A stretch of 64,000 nucleotides of DNA from a virus, in the IMG/VR virus record IMGVR_UViG_3300031576_000010, positions 35,909 through 99,908 of that record, one strand, 5' to 3'. Made by a program: the position numbers and the translations under genes. Of this stretch, positions 36,754 to 44,463 are shown piece after piece. Positions within the stretch are counted from its first letter, which is position 1, and every line of letters begins with the position of its first letter. The notes below the pieces were generated by a model. That model was not told where the DNA came from. It worked only from the letters and a program-made list of their open reading frames with translations, and made no database searches.

Positions 36754-39162
36754 TTAGGAGTTGGACGACCGCTTCCCGAGATGCCCCAGATCCCGGGCTG
36801 CCTCGCGCACACGCACGAAGCCTGGTCGTCCGACACTTGCGCGGATCGCCATCCGCTTGTCTTCCCTGTCCTCGACGGTCCGTTCGGACGTCCGGAGGAC
36901 CGGGTTGCCCTCGATCGCGCGGCTCTCGATCTCCACCGATCTGGCGGACCGGCCCCGCTCGCTCGGCCCCGTCGAAACGACCTGGGTGGCGAGTGCGTGG
37001 CGGAGGTCCTGCTCGGAATCGGTGATGACACGATCGTCGAGCGTGTAGAGCGTCTTGGCGCGCGCGATGAGGCTGGCGACGTGGGCGGGCATGCCTTCCT
37101 GCATGCCCCGCTCGACCAGCATGGCGGTCAGGTCGGTCTCGCAGCCCGGCCATGACTCGTTCGCGTTGATGTCGAACGGCTTGAGCAGTGCGTCGGCCAT
37201 CGCGGCCTTGAGCGCGCTCTCCTCACGGTTGAGCCGCTGACGCTCGCTCGCGAGCCGCAGGCACCGCTCGAAACGGCCCATCATGTCCTTGGCCTTCTTC
37301 TCGGCCAGCCGCTCGACCCGCCCTTCGAGCGCCGCCATCTTCTGCTCGAACGCCTTCTGCTGAGCGGCGATCTTCCGCTGGAAGAACGTCTGGATCTTGG
37401 CGACCCGCTCCTCGTGGTCGTGGGCTTCGTCGTCGAGGATGGCGTCGCCGATGCCACGCTCCTCGTGCTCTTCCTTCATGTTGGATTCGGGGTCGGACGT
37501 GGACGACAGCGAATCGGCCGAGACGTCTTCGACGTCCTCCGCGTTGGTGACGCGATCGTCGATCGCGGAGCCAGGTCCACCACCCAGATCCACTTCCTTG
37601 TCGGAGTCGGCGTCGGCGGCCGTGTCGGTCGCGGGCTTGGCGCGCGCGTCCTCCAAGGTGTCGTCGGGGTTGTCGAGTGCGGGCGCCTGCCCGTCGATCT
37701 CGTCGGCCAGGTTGTCGTCGTGGTGTTCCAGCACCTGCGATCGCTTGGGGAACGGGATCCCACTGAACCGCCGCATCGTCTGGTCGAGCCCGTAGTGCGC
37801 GATGTTGCCCAGCAACACGTCGCAGAACTGGACCGCCTGCTTGCGGTTCGCCAGCCGTCCGGGCGGCCGGACCGCGAAGATGCCGGCGCCGGACCGCTCG
37901 TCGAACACCCGGAAGTTGCCCGCGCGCGTCGCCTCGACACGGACGTGCATGTACTTGCGGGCGTACCGACGCGACAGCCGGCGGGCCGCCACGCTCATGA
38001 TGCCGATCTCCGCGTCCGACATGGGCGCGGCGTCTTCCAGCTCCTTCTTGTCCTTGTACCGTTCCAGCGGATCTCCTCCGGCCGCCAGCAACTCGTCGTC
38101 CTCGGCGATCGGCATGTCCCCCTCGCCCGCGAACGGCATCATGCTGTCGTCGTCCTGCTGGGCGACGACGGGCGGGGCCGCGGCGGGTGGAGCGGGCGGA
38201 ATCCCCTGCGCCATGATGAGGTCATCGTCCGGGTCCTTGGGAGGCTGGCTCGGCTGAGCCGCCTTGGGAGGCGGGACGGTGACCGGAGCGGGGGGCTGCT
38301 GGGCCGTACGGGTCGTCATGGTCGTTTCCTTCATGTGGGCGAGTTCTTGCTCCAGCTTGACCAGCCGGCTCTTGAGCACGAGCAACTCGGACTCGGCACC
38401 AAGCCGCTCGGTCTCGGCGATCTTGGCTTGCAGGGCGAGGACCTCTTGGGTGAGGGCTTTGGGGTCAGCAGGCTGGTCGACCGCCGACAACTCCTCGTAG
38501 CAGACGCCCCCGCACCGCTCGTACGCGAGCTTGCCGTCGAACTCCTTCATCTTGTGGTTGGCGATGTGGCGGCAGAACTGGTACCGGTTGGTCGCGCGGT
38601 TGTCACAGACCGAGCAGATCGTGTACTCGGCCACGCACCCCATCGAGAACGCGTCAATCGCGCCCGTCCGGATCCCGTCCGCGTAGACCGGGTCCTTCGA
38701 CGCGTCGACCGCGATGAGGCACTCGACGTACTGGTCGTCCGGGTTGGTCCGGTTGAACGTCGAATCGACCACGAACCCGCGGGCCGTCCGGGGGTTGTCG
38801 GCCCTGTGGTTGATGTGGTTGGGCTTGTAGTCGAACGTCTTGTAGACGTGGCGGGCAAGCCGGTGGTCGAACCGGAGCAGCTCTTCGATGGGGAACGCGT
38901 CACCGTTCTCGTTGGGGGAGGGGCGGTCGGGTGACAGCTCGGCCGTCACGGCCCGCGCGACCACGAAGCAGTAGTCGGCCGGATTTTTCGAGATGTCGTA
39001 CACATCGGCCACGAGCATGAGGGCCGACTGGAAGTCGATGGCGGACGGAAAACCGCCGCTGTACGCACTTGGCGCACTCGACTCACCCGATTGGGCACGA
39101 TGGCGAAGCTGGCCGTCGTCCAGGGAACCGACGATCACCGCACGAGCGGACTTGCGGAACAT
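36754..39162 (-). CDS. Prohead protease fused to a scaffold-like region
   Basis: 802 residues from ATG 39162; the frame is open further upstream, but the promoter motif at 39193 and the sequence point to this start. Residues about 84-180 carry a prohead-protease pattern: NENGDAFPIEELL, YKPNHINHRAD with the candidate catalytic His (116-119) and DAFSMGC with the candidate Ser (about 173). CSVC at 183-186 and C197 form a possible zinc site. The rest is a scaffold-like region: coiled coil (VLALQAKIAETERLGAESEL), a long acidic stretch and further helices. Phage head proteases cut scaffold and capsid during maturation. Confidence 0.65.
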   Translation of the reverse strand: MFRKSARAVIVGSLDDGQLRHRAQSGESSAPSAYSGGFPSAIDFQSALMLVADVYDISKNPADYCFVVARAVTAELSPDRPSPNENGDAFPIEELLRFDHRLARHVYKTFDYKPNHINHRADNPRTARGFVVDSTFNRTNPDDQYVECLIAVDASKDPVYADGIRTGAIDAFSMGCVAEYTICSVCDNRATNRYQFCRHIANHKMKEFDGKLAYERCGGVCYEELSAVDQPADPKALTQEVLALQAKIAETERLGAESELLVLKSRLVKLEQELAHMKETTMTTRTAQQPPAPVTVPPPKAAQPSQPPKDPDDDLIMAQGIPPAPPAAAPPVVAQQDDDSMMPFAGEGDMPIAEDDELLAAGGDPLERYKDKKELEDAAPMSDAEIGIMSVAARRLSRRYARKYMHVRVEATRAGNFRVFDERSGAGIFAVRPPGRLANRKQAVQFCDVLLGNIAHYGLDQTMRRFSGIPFPKRSQVLEHHDDNLADEIDGQAPALDNPDDTLEDARAKPATDTAADADSDKEVDLGGGPGSAIDDRVTNAEDVEDVSADSLSSTSDPESNMKEEHEERGIGDAILDDEAHDHEERVAKIQTFFQRKIAAQQKAFEQKMAALEGRVERLAEKKAKDMMGRFERCLRLASERQRLNREESALKAAMADALLKPFDINANESWPGCETDLTAMLVERGMQEGMPAHVASLIARAKTLYTLDDRVITDSEQDLRHALATQVVSTGPSERGRSARSVEIESRAIEGNPVLRTSERTVEDREDKRMAIRASVGRPGFVRVREAARDLGHLGKRSSNS

Positions 39163-39192
39163 GTCGACACGGGAGGTTACCCCGTGAAGACG

Positions 39193-39206
39193 CGGAATTT
39201 TAGAAG
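39193..39206 (-). promoter_or_regulatory. Putative late promoter motif
   Basis: Minus-strand CTTCTAAAATTCCG, identical to the copies at 20584 and 26553, ending 31 bases before the ATG at 39162. It heads the capsid transcription unit. Confidence 0.65.
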
Positions 39207-39214
39207 TCGGTTTG

Positions 39215-39379
39215 CTACTTGCCGGACGGGCGATCGGCGGGCGGGGGAACCGGTGGTGCGGCCGCCCCTCTCGGCGGCGAAGCGGACGTGTGGGCGCAAC
39301 CGCCCACCACCCCACACACCGAGCACTTCTTGTCGAGCACCCCGATGATCGGGGCCTTCCCACTCTTCTTGAACGACAT
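39215..39379 (-). CDS. Small cysteine-bearing protein
   Basis: 54 residues, ATG 39379 with AGGAGG close before it. Basic N-terminus (MSFKKSGKAPIIGVLDKK), a Cys cluster (CSVCGVVGGCAH) that could bind zinc, then a Pro/Ala-rich tail. It ends nine bases before the promoter motif at 39193. Unknown function, but ribosome site and composition support a real gene. Confidence 0.6.
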   Translation of the reverse strand: MSFKKSGKAPIIGVLDKKCSVCGVVGGCAHTSASPPRGAAAPPVPPPADRPSGK

Positions 39380-39390
39380 GGTCGGACCTC

Positions 39391-39759
39391 CTAGTTGGCG
39401 GTGGCCGAGAACATCTCGGCGGCCTTCTGGTCGGCGAGGTCATCGATCCTGATGGTCGATCCCGACTCCGACACGGCACGGACATCGTACGGCCTCTTGA
39501 TGCACCGGTCGAGCAGGTGGTCCAGGTAGACACGATCGAACCGGACAACCTTGCGCCGGACCGTCACGGTCACGCCCCGGACGTCGCGTGGCTCGTGGAC
39601 GATGAGGGGTCGATCGACCCACGTGTCAAACGCGCGTTGGAGGGGCCAATCGGCCGCCCGGCACTTGATGACAACCCGGCCCGTTTCAGTGTCGTGGACG
39701 ACGACCGCGACGTCCACGTCGGACTCGCGGTTCCGGATGATGGCGAACCGACGGGCCAT
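39391..39759 (-). CDS. Unknown beta-rich protein
   Basis: 122 residues from ATG 39759, where the start overlaps the upstream stop as TGATG; the frame is open further upstream. Sequence is beta-type with basic residues (VVVHDTETGRVVIKCRAADW; RPLIVHEPRDVRGVTVTVRR). No family recognised. Confidence 0.6.
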   Translation of the reverse strand: MARRFAIIRNRESDVDVAVVVHDTETGRVVIKCRAADWPLQRAFDTWVDRPLIVHEPRDVRGVTVTVRRKVVRFDRVYLDHLLDRCIKRPYDVRAVSESGSTIRIDDLADQKAAEMFSATAN

Positions 39760-39995
39760 CACAGCGACTCTGAAGACGACGATGGTGGATCCTGCATCAT
39801 GAGTGCGGTGCGCCCTGATGGTCGGCACGGCTCGCACTCACGCACGTCTGGCGCCCAGACACGGCAGCACCGCGGACAGACCCAACCGCCAGGCAGGACG
39901 ATGCTCGGGACCGGCGCATCAGCGGGCGTGATCGTGACGCTATGGCGCCAGCACTTCCCGCTCGTGATGGTCGCGCAGTCGCGGCAGAACTCCAT
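39759..39995 (-). CDS. Small zinc-ribbon-like protein
   Basis: 78 residues from ATG 39995, which overlaps the upstream stop as TGATG. CRDC near the N-terminus and CPRCCRVWAPDVRECEPC further on are probable metal-binding pairs. Ends in a Ser/Pro-rich tail. Unknown role. Confidence 0.55.
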   Translation of the reverse strand: MEFCRDCATITSGKCWRHSVTITPADAPVPSIVLPGGWVCPRCCRVWAPDVRECEPCRPSGRTALMMQDPPSSSSESL

Positions 39996-40210
39996 CACAG
40001 CGACGATCCACCGTGGGCCGCCCGTCTCCACTGCACCGCCATCGAGCCGGGCAGCGAGATGGTCTGGCGCTTGGCTCGCTCGCCGCACCCGTCGGTCGGG
40101 CACGCCACCTCGAACTCGGGCCCGTTGGCCGTCAACTCCCGGTGTTCCGATGACGATAGAAGGATCTCGTTCCGGTGTTGCGCGGGGCACTCGACGTCGA
40201 ACAGGGGCAT
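39995..40210 (-). CDS. Small cysteine-bearing protein
   Basis: 71 residues from ATG 40210 (MPLFDVECPAQHRNEILL). Contains ECPAQH and ACPTDGCG pairs and a basic C-terminus. The reading frame is open further upstream, over the start of the divergent plus-strand gene, but that part is unlikely to be coding. Unknown role. Confidence 0.5.
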   Translation of the reverse strand: MPLFDVECPAQHRNEILLSSSEHRELTANGPEFEVACPTDGCGERAKRQTISLPGSMAVQWRRAAHGGSSL

Positions 40211-40258
40211 CGGCCCGATGCTAGCGATCCGCGCGACCGCGTGCAAGATCCACCCAAC

Positions 40259-40456
40259 ATGGCAGATCGCAAGCGGTCTCAGCAACGCGTCTACGATGTC
40301 GACGACCTCGTCACCCTGATGATCGGGGACATCGAGGTTGAACTGCGCCCCTACCACATCTCGGAGGAGCTGCGCGCGAAGCTGACCTACTGGATGGGGC
40401 GCGCGTGGGACTCGGGTTGGGCGGCGGTAGTGCTGAACGGTGACAAGAAGGTCTAG
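40259..40456 (+). CDS. Small plus-strand protein, unknown
   Basis: 65 residues from ATG 40259. Acidic start and basic end; sequence MADRKRSQQRVYDVDDLVTL leads into a helix with an ELRAKLTYWMGRAW segment. It has no clear ribosome site. It runs against its neighbours and meets the biotinyl-domain gene tail to tail, sharing a CTAG. One of few plus-strand genes in the window. Confidence 0.45.
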   Translation: MADRKRSQQRVYDVDDLVTLMIGDIEVELRPYHISEELRAKLTYWMGRAWDSGWAAVVLNGDKKV

Positions 40457-40674
40457 TCCGACTCGATCGTCGCGAGCACGTCCCCTTCCTCAGCTTGATC
40501 GCCCATCGCGCGCAACCACGTAACCGTGCCGGAGCACGGGGCCGACACCACCGTCTCCATCTTCATCGCCTCGATCGAGATGATGTCGGACCCCTCGGTC
40601 ATGTGCTGGCCGACCGAGCAGCAGTGCTGGAACACGACGCACCCGTACGGAGCGGTGACGTTGACGATCGCCAT
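40453..40674 (-). CDS. Stand-alone biotinyl (biotin carboxyl carrier-like) domain
   Basis: 73 residues, just one domain. Contains the biotin-attachment motif SIEAMKMETVV with Lys at the centre of EAMKM, followed by SAPCSGTV and GDQAEEGDVLATIES, the usual turn-and-strand end of a biotinyl/lipoyl domain. The N-terminus (VNVTAPYGCVVFQHCCSVGQ) carries extra cysteines. Biotinyl domains move carboxyl groups between enzyme active sites; a free one in a phage could be biotinylated by the host ligase. Lies between the plus-strand gene and the interrupted virion-type gene. Confidence 0.8.
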   Translation of the reverse strand: MAIVNVTAPYGCVVFQHCCSVGQHMTEGSDIISIEAMKMETVVSAPCSGTVTWLRAMGDQAEEGDVLATIESD

Positions 40675-40676
40675 CC

Positions 40677-41252
40677 CTAGAACACGGACCCACGCACGAA
40701 CACGCGGAGCTGCTCGATCGCCTTGTCGCCGATGTTGCGGACCGCCACCTGCAACGCGCTCCCGTAGATCGTGACGAGCTGCTTGTCTCCGATCGGCGCC
40801 TTGGTGACGACCAGTTCGTTGACCTGGCCCGGCTGGTACTTGGTCGACTGGGCGATGCCGTCGTAGTTGAGGCCGGCGAGATCCTCGTCGGTCGCGTCGC
40901 GCAGACCCTTGACGACCGGGAAGACGCCCCGGATCTCCTCGGGCAACCGATCGTCGGCTGTGACTGACGCCTTGCTCATCGGATTGATCATATCGATCCG
41001 GTTGCCAGCCGGTACGAGCACGACCTCTTCGTTGGAGAACGCGAACACGATCTCGATCGGCTGGTCCGAATAGGTGGTGCCGAAGTAGCGGGTGAAGTTG
41101 ACGGCCGACCCGAAGATCGAGACCGACTTGCCTGGTGCCAGCGGAGCGACGATCGTGTTGCGTGGATCGTCATCGCCGTACCGCAGCACCGAACCGAATA
41201 GGCCGGAGCCCTCGGGGAGCTTGGGGCAACGTCAGTAGTGCGTGAAGGACAT
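40677..41252 (-). CDS. Protein with an in-frame TGA at codon 7
   Basis: Intact coding from GTG 41189 (170 residues, VLRYGDDDPRNTIVAPLAPG...). The same frame continues upstream to ATG 41252, read MSFTHY, TGA (41234-41232), then RCPKLPEGSGLFGSVLRYG. A GGAGGG lies before ATG 41252, but the GTG has no near ribosome site. So the gene either uses the GTG, reads through TGA, or is mutated. The body is beta-rich (SIFGSAVNFTRYFG; EIVFAFSNEEVVLVPAGNRI). Unknown function. Confidence 0.5.
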
Positions 41253-41282
41253 GGGCTAACGACACCCTCCTTCACGCACTAC
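41235..41282 (-). repeat. Perfect 15-base inverted repeat around the endonuclease stop
   Basis: Arms 41235-41249 and 41268-41282 are exact reverse complements (GTAGTGCGTGAAGGA and TCCTTCACGCACTAC) with an 18-base loop that holds the endonuclease stop codon and, in the opposite reading, the ATG of the next gene. The hairpin may end transcription, hide the start of the next gene, or be an insertion scar. Confidence 0.6.
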
Positions 41283-41999
41283 CTGGTTTCTCCCTTCCGG
41301 CAGCTTGTACCGAAGGTTGGGGTGGATGTAGGGGCGGACCATGTCGAAGAGCACCTCCGATGGACCGACTCCGAACCGAAGCACAGCACAGTTGGTGCCG
41401 TGCAGTTTTTTCAATCTGCCTGGCATGCTGCGCGCCGCGAACCAGTCGCGAACGGCAGCGTACTGCGCCTCGTCCAATCCACCAAGCGCGAGGTTGGCAG
41501 AGCGGCGTGATTCGGGTGATCGTCGGTCGTGCGCGCTGATTGAGCCATCATCCATGTACCAGACAGCCAGGAGCAATCCGAGCTGTCTGGCTTGATCTAG
41601 CCGTGCGAGAACGTCGGAGCTGATCGCCTTTTTTCCGGTTCCGTAGAACAGCGTGTGGTACTCGGTGAGGATCGGATGTGACCTTGAGGCCGCACAGATC
41701 GAGCGAAAGCCATCACGCCGGAGGTAGTCGGCTTGTGCAGCGCAATGCGCTAGCGTGATCTGGGCGTTGCTCCGTTTGTTGAACCGCTTCAGGCAGCCAT
41801 CACCGAGAAGCGTCCCGAGAAGGATGGCTTGCTGTCTAGCAGTCAGGCTCTTGAGCCATTCGTAGCTCTTGCCGTGGATGCCGGCCAATCGCAGGTACCG
41901 ACAAATGGCCACGCGCGTCACGCCGATGCGCTCGGCGATCTGCTGGCCATTGAGCCCCTCGTCGTGAAGAGCAAGCACATGCGTCTGGCGATCGTTCAC
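41256..41999 (-). CDS. LAGLIDADG homing endonuclease with HTH
   Basis: 247 residues; start overlaps the upstream stop by four bases. N-terminal helix-turn-helix (LHDEGLNGQQIAERIGVTRV), then a LAGLIDADG core with LLGTLLGDGCLKRFN and LLLAVWYMDDGSISA, and the end block YIHPNLRYKLPEG. It is a clear relative of the plus-strand enzyme at 20648. It was probably inserted between the small gene at 41996 and the gene at 40677. Confidence 0.85.
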   Translation of the reverse strand: MNDRQTHVLALHDEGLNGQQIAERIGVTRVAICRYLRLAGIHGKSYEWLKSLTARQQAILLGTLLGDGCLKRFNKRSNAQITLAHCAAQADYLRRDGFRSICAASRSHPILTEYHTLFYGTGKKAISSDVLARLDQARQLGLLLAVWYMDDGSISAHDRRSPESRRSANLALGGLDEAQYAAVRDWFAARSMPGRLKKLHGTNCAVLRFGVGPSEVLFDMVRPYIHPNLRYKLPEGRNQVVREGGCR

Positions 42000-42253
42000 G
42001 ACGTCACCAGCCCCGCCACTTTCGTGACGCCGAACTTGGTCCGGACCCAGAATCCTGTGAATTCCATGCGGGCGTCAAACGATGTGCCGGACGCGCAGTG
42101 GAACTCGGTCGTGCCGTTGAACGAGATCCAGAGCGTGTTCATCCCGACGTTCTGGATGTTCAACTCCTTGCCTTTCGGGCAAGGGATCCAGACGGGCGCG
42201 CGCGTCACCATCTTGGTGAAGCACTGTGGCGAGCCCGCAACCGTGACGGCCAT
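41996..42253 (-). CDS. Small beta-rich virion-type protein
   Basis: 85 residues. Contains KGKELNIQNVGMNTLWISFN and HCASGTSFDARMEFTGFWVR, resembling short head or tail proteins. The promoter's predicted start is about three bases before its ATG. No family recognised. Confidence 0.6.
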   Translation of the reverse strand: MAVTVAGSPQCFTKMVTRAPVWIPCPKGKELNIQNVGMNTLWISFNGTTEFHCASGTSFDARMEFTGFWVRTKFGVTKVAGLVTS

Positions 42254-42262
42254 TCGTGTCTT

Positions 42263-42291
42263 CCTCTATCGGGCTTGGTTGCCGATGTCAA
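42263..42291 (-). promoter_or_regulatory. Sigma70-like promoter (weak -10)
   Basis: Minus-strand TTGACA (42291-42286), 17 bases, then TAGAGG (42268-42263). Transcription would begin near 42256, three bases before the ATG at 42253. Confidence 0.4.
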
Positions 42292-42294
42292 CAG

Positions 42295-43083
42295 TTAGAT
42301 GTCGATCGTGCCGGCGATTCGTGGGTGCCCGTACTCCGCCGCCCCCACGGAGACGAGCAGGTTGGGCAGGATGGAGACGTCGACCTGGTCGTGCGTGTGG
42401 CCACACAGCACCCGAACCGCCACTCCTTCCCGCTCGATCGCGAAGTCGGTGAGGATGCGGCCGAGCGACGCGTTGCAGTAGAACGGGAGGGTTGCGGCGC
42501 TCGACCGCTCGCCACGGTACCGGCTGGCCTCCGGGAACGGGGGCACATGGGTCGCGACCAAGATGGTGGAGGCGGTCGAGCTGGCCAGCAAGCCGGCTAG
42601 ATGGTCGGCCCCGTCCTCCGCGAGCCCGCGGATGAGCCGGAGGCGACCCTCTCGGTGGAGGCCGGCCAGGTCGTCGATCTCCTCGAAGTCGCGGAGCTGG
42701 ACGGTACTGTTCACATCCCCGTGGCCCGCATCGTACCAACCATCATGCCCGATCAGGATCGCGCGACCGCCGAGGTCGATGGCGCCCGGGACGGCCGGCA
42801 ACCACTTGACCGTCCTGGACCGGGCGGTCAGGGCGCGCATCCGTCGCCGGACCGACCCGATCGACCCGCCGTAGTAGTCGTGGTTGCCCAGCACGAAGAA
42901 GACGGGACAGCTCACCTCCGACTCGATCCACTCGACCGTCGCATCTACGTCGCCGGCCGTCGAGATGTCGCCGGTCAGCAGGATGGCGTCGGGGCGGGCG
43001 TCCTGGAGGGCACGGAAGAACCGTTGGATGGCGGGAGGATCGGCCATGTCGAAGTGGGTGTCGGTCGCCCAGACGATCCGCAT
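42295..43083 (-). CDS. Calcineurin-like metallophosphoesterase
   Basis: 262 residues from ATG 43083. Motifs in order: DTHFD near residue 8 (the D.H motif), LLTGDIST, VLGNHDYYGGS, then THVPP near 195 and CGHTHDQ near 225. This is the full metal-binding set of the calcineurin-like family. Such phage enzymes may act on nucleic acids, nucleotides or proteins; substrate cannot be read from sequence. Stands alone between small genes. Confidence 0.85.
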   Translation of the reverse strand: MRIVWATDTHFDMADPPAIQRFFRALQDARPDAILLTGDISTAGDVDATVEWIESEVSCPVFFVLGNHDYYGGSIGSVRRRMRALTARSRTVKWLPAVPGAIDLGGRAILIGHDGWYDAGHGDVNSTVQLRDFEEIDDLAGLHREGRLRLIRGLAEDGADHLAGLLASSTASTILVATHVPPFPEASRYRGERSSAATLPFYCNASLGRILTDFAIEREGVAVRVLCGHTHDQVDVSILPNLLVSVGAAEYGHPRIAGTIDI

Positions 43084-43114
43084 GCCTGGTGGTAGCACGA
43101 GCTGAACGGACTGG

Positions 43115-43354
43115 TCAGTAACCGGCGCCTTCGTCGCGGTCGGCGCACCGGTTGCACTGATATCCGAGCGCCACGTCCGCTGGCGTCAAGACGTTCTCGG
43201 CCCCGCACGACGGGCACGGCAGGTCGCGCGGGTTGTCGTCGGTAGCGGCCCGGAGGGCCGAGCGGCCCCCCGGTACAGCGAAGTCGATGTCGAAGTCGTC
43301 GTCCCGCTCGGACAGGTCGTCGTCCTCATCGTCGTCCTCGTAGTAGCCCATCAC
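43115..43354 (-). CDS. Small acidic zinc-ribbon protein
   Basis: 79 residues. Very acidic N-terminus (EDDDEDDDLSERDDDFDID) and a C-terminal zinc ribbon, CPSCGAEN...YQCNRCAD. Overlaps the next gene's end by four bases. Unknown role; zinc ribbons of this type often bind proteins or nucleic acid. Confidence 0.65.
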   Translation of the reverse strand: MMGYYEDDDEDDDLSERDDDFDIDFAVPGGRSALRAATDDNPRDLPCPSCGAENVLTPADVALGYQCNRCADRDEGAGY

Positions 43355-44064
43355 GCCGCCTCCTCATCCGCGCCCACCATCACCTCGACGTTGCTGGCGG
43401 CGGTCCAGTGGACCTGGCCGGCCGCGTCCTTGACGCCGACCCTCATGGGCGGCTCGGACTTCCAGCCGCCGCGGAACCGGGGCTTGGGTCCGAAATCCTT
43501 GCCCTCCCCGTACCAGACCACCGTCCCGACCGTCCCGACCGGGACCTTGCGGCCCTTCACGACCTTGACGGTCCGGCCCTTGCGCGGGACCTTCGCTTCC
43601 GCGGCCGCCTGCTCGGCGGCGTGGCGGGCGCGGGCGGCCGCACAGTACGACTCGTAGGCCGCCACGACCTCGGGGGTCGCATCGACGGAGGCGCCGTTCG
43701 GGTAGGTCCAGCCACGCGTGCTCGCGTACCCGACCCGCTCGGTCGCGCCCTTCTCGGGGCTCCACACGACCGCGTAGAAGTCGGAGTCGTCGCGCCCGTT
43801 GTACTCGCCGAGCGAGAGGACGAGGCCCTTGTGCGTCGTCTCCATGTAGAGCGGGCCGAACACCGAGCAGGTGCCGTGGCCGTCTTCCCAGCGCTCGAAG
43901 CACTCGGGCGACCGGGCACCCGAGACGTCGTACTTGCCGGCGTGCGGGCACTTCGAGTCGTGCTGAACGAGCCCTTCCTCGTGGCCGCGGTAGTCGCGCA
44001 CGACCTCCACGGTCTCGGGCGACTCTTCCCACCGCTCCTTCGACACCATCATGCGAACCGCCAT
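43351..44064 (-). CDS. Unknown cysteine-bearing protein
   Basis: 237 residues from ATG 44064, with GGGAGG before it; first gene of the transcription unit below the promoter at 44094. N-terminal half has CPHAGKYD, ECFERWED and CSVFGPL and could bind metal; C-terminal half is basic with KGRTVKVVKGRKVPVGTVG, which resembles a small SH3-like barrel. No family recognised. Confidence 0.65.
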   Translation of the reverse strand: MAVRMMVSKERWEESPETVEVVRDYRGHEEGLVQHDSKCPHAGKYDVSGARSPECFERWEDGHGTCSVFGPLYMETTHKGLVLSLGEYNGRDDSDFYAVVWSPEKGATERVGYASTRGWTYPNGASVDATPEVVAAYESYCAAARARHAAEQAAAEAKVPRKGRTVKVVKGRKVPVGTVGTVVWYGEGKDFGPKPRFRGGWKSEPPMRVGVKDAAGQVHWTAASNVEVMVGADEEAA

Positions 44065-44070
44065 CTCCGA

Positions 44071-44104
44071 CCTCCCTTCCAGCTTACAGATACAGCCTAG
44101 CACG
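44071..44104 (-). promoter_or_regulatory. 34-base leader/promoter block, identical to 47314-47347
   Basis: This 34-base stretch, spanning the -10 box and the ribosome site, is identical to 47314-47347 and partly repeated at 51061-51105. It shows duplication of a promoter-leader cassette before several genes. Confidence 0.7.
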
Positions 44105-44122
44105 GCGGCTTGCGTGTGTCAA
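44094..44122 (-). promoter_or_regulatory. Sigma70-like promoter
   Basis: Minus-strand TTGACA (44122-44117), 17 bases, TAGGCT (44099-44094). A GGGAGG ribosome site follows in the leader. Confidence 0.65.
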
Positions 44123-44141
44123 TAGAAAAAAGCATCGCGCA

Positions 44142-44297
44142 TCACTTACCAGGACACGGGTTCGCCGCTTCCCAGGTGGGCCACCCGCCCGCCACGTACC
44201 TGCTGCACCCGCACTGGGTACAGACGGGGGCCTGGTGGCCGGCCAGCACCGCCCACTTGTGCGTCGGGTCAGCCGGTCGAGGTTGAGCCGCTACCAC
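44142..44297 (-). CDS. Small zinc-binding protein
   Basis: 51 residues from GTG 44297 (AGGA upstream). Contains CTQCGCSRY and a final NPCPGK, a probable four-cysteine metal site. Overlaps the next gene by 29 bases in another frame. Ends just before the promoter at 44117. Confidence 0.45.
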   Translation of the reverse strand: MVAAQPRPADPTHKWAVLAGHQAPVCTQCGCSRYVAGGWPTWEAANPCPGK

Positions 44298-44463
44298 GTT
44301 GGTTCCTGTATACCACCCGGATGGCAGCCTTGAGCCCGTCCCGCATGCCCGTCCAGTAGACCTTCCGCTGGGCGGACGTCGCCTTGCGCCCCATCGACTC
44401 CACGACGGCGATACGAGCTTTGAGCCGTTCGATCAGCCGTTCGACGCTCTCGTCCAGCTTCAG
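44269..44463 (-). CDS. Small helical protein
   Basis: About 64 residues. The body (DESVERLIERLKARIAVVES) is a strong helix followed by a basic tail. The start is uncertain: a CTG at 44463 lies six bases after GGAGGG, and the first ATG is about 25 codons later. No family recognised. Confidence 0.45.
   Translation of the reverse strand: MKLDESVERLIERLKARIAVVESMGRKATSAQRKVYWTGMRDGLKAAIRVVYRNQRGSGSTSTG

Noticed and set aside
40211-40357. Longer minus-strand frame upstream of the small gene at 39995
   Set aside because: Overlaps the plus-strand gene and has no ribosome site; the shorter start is simpler.
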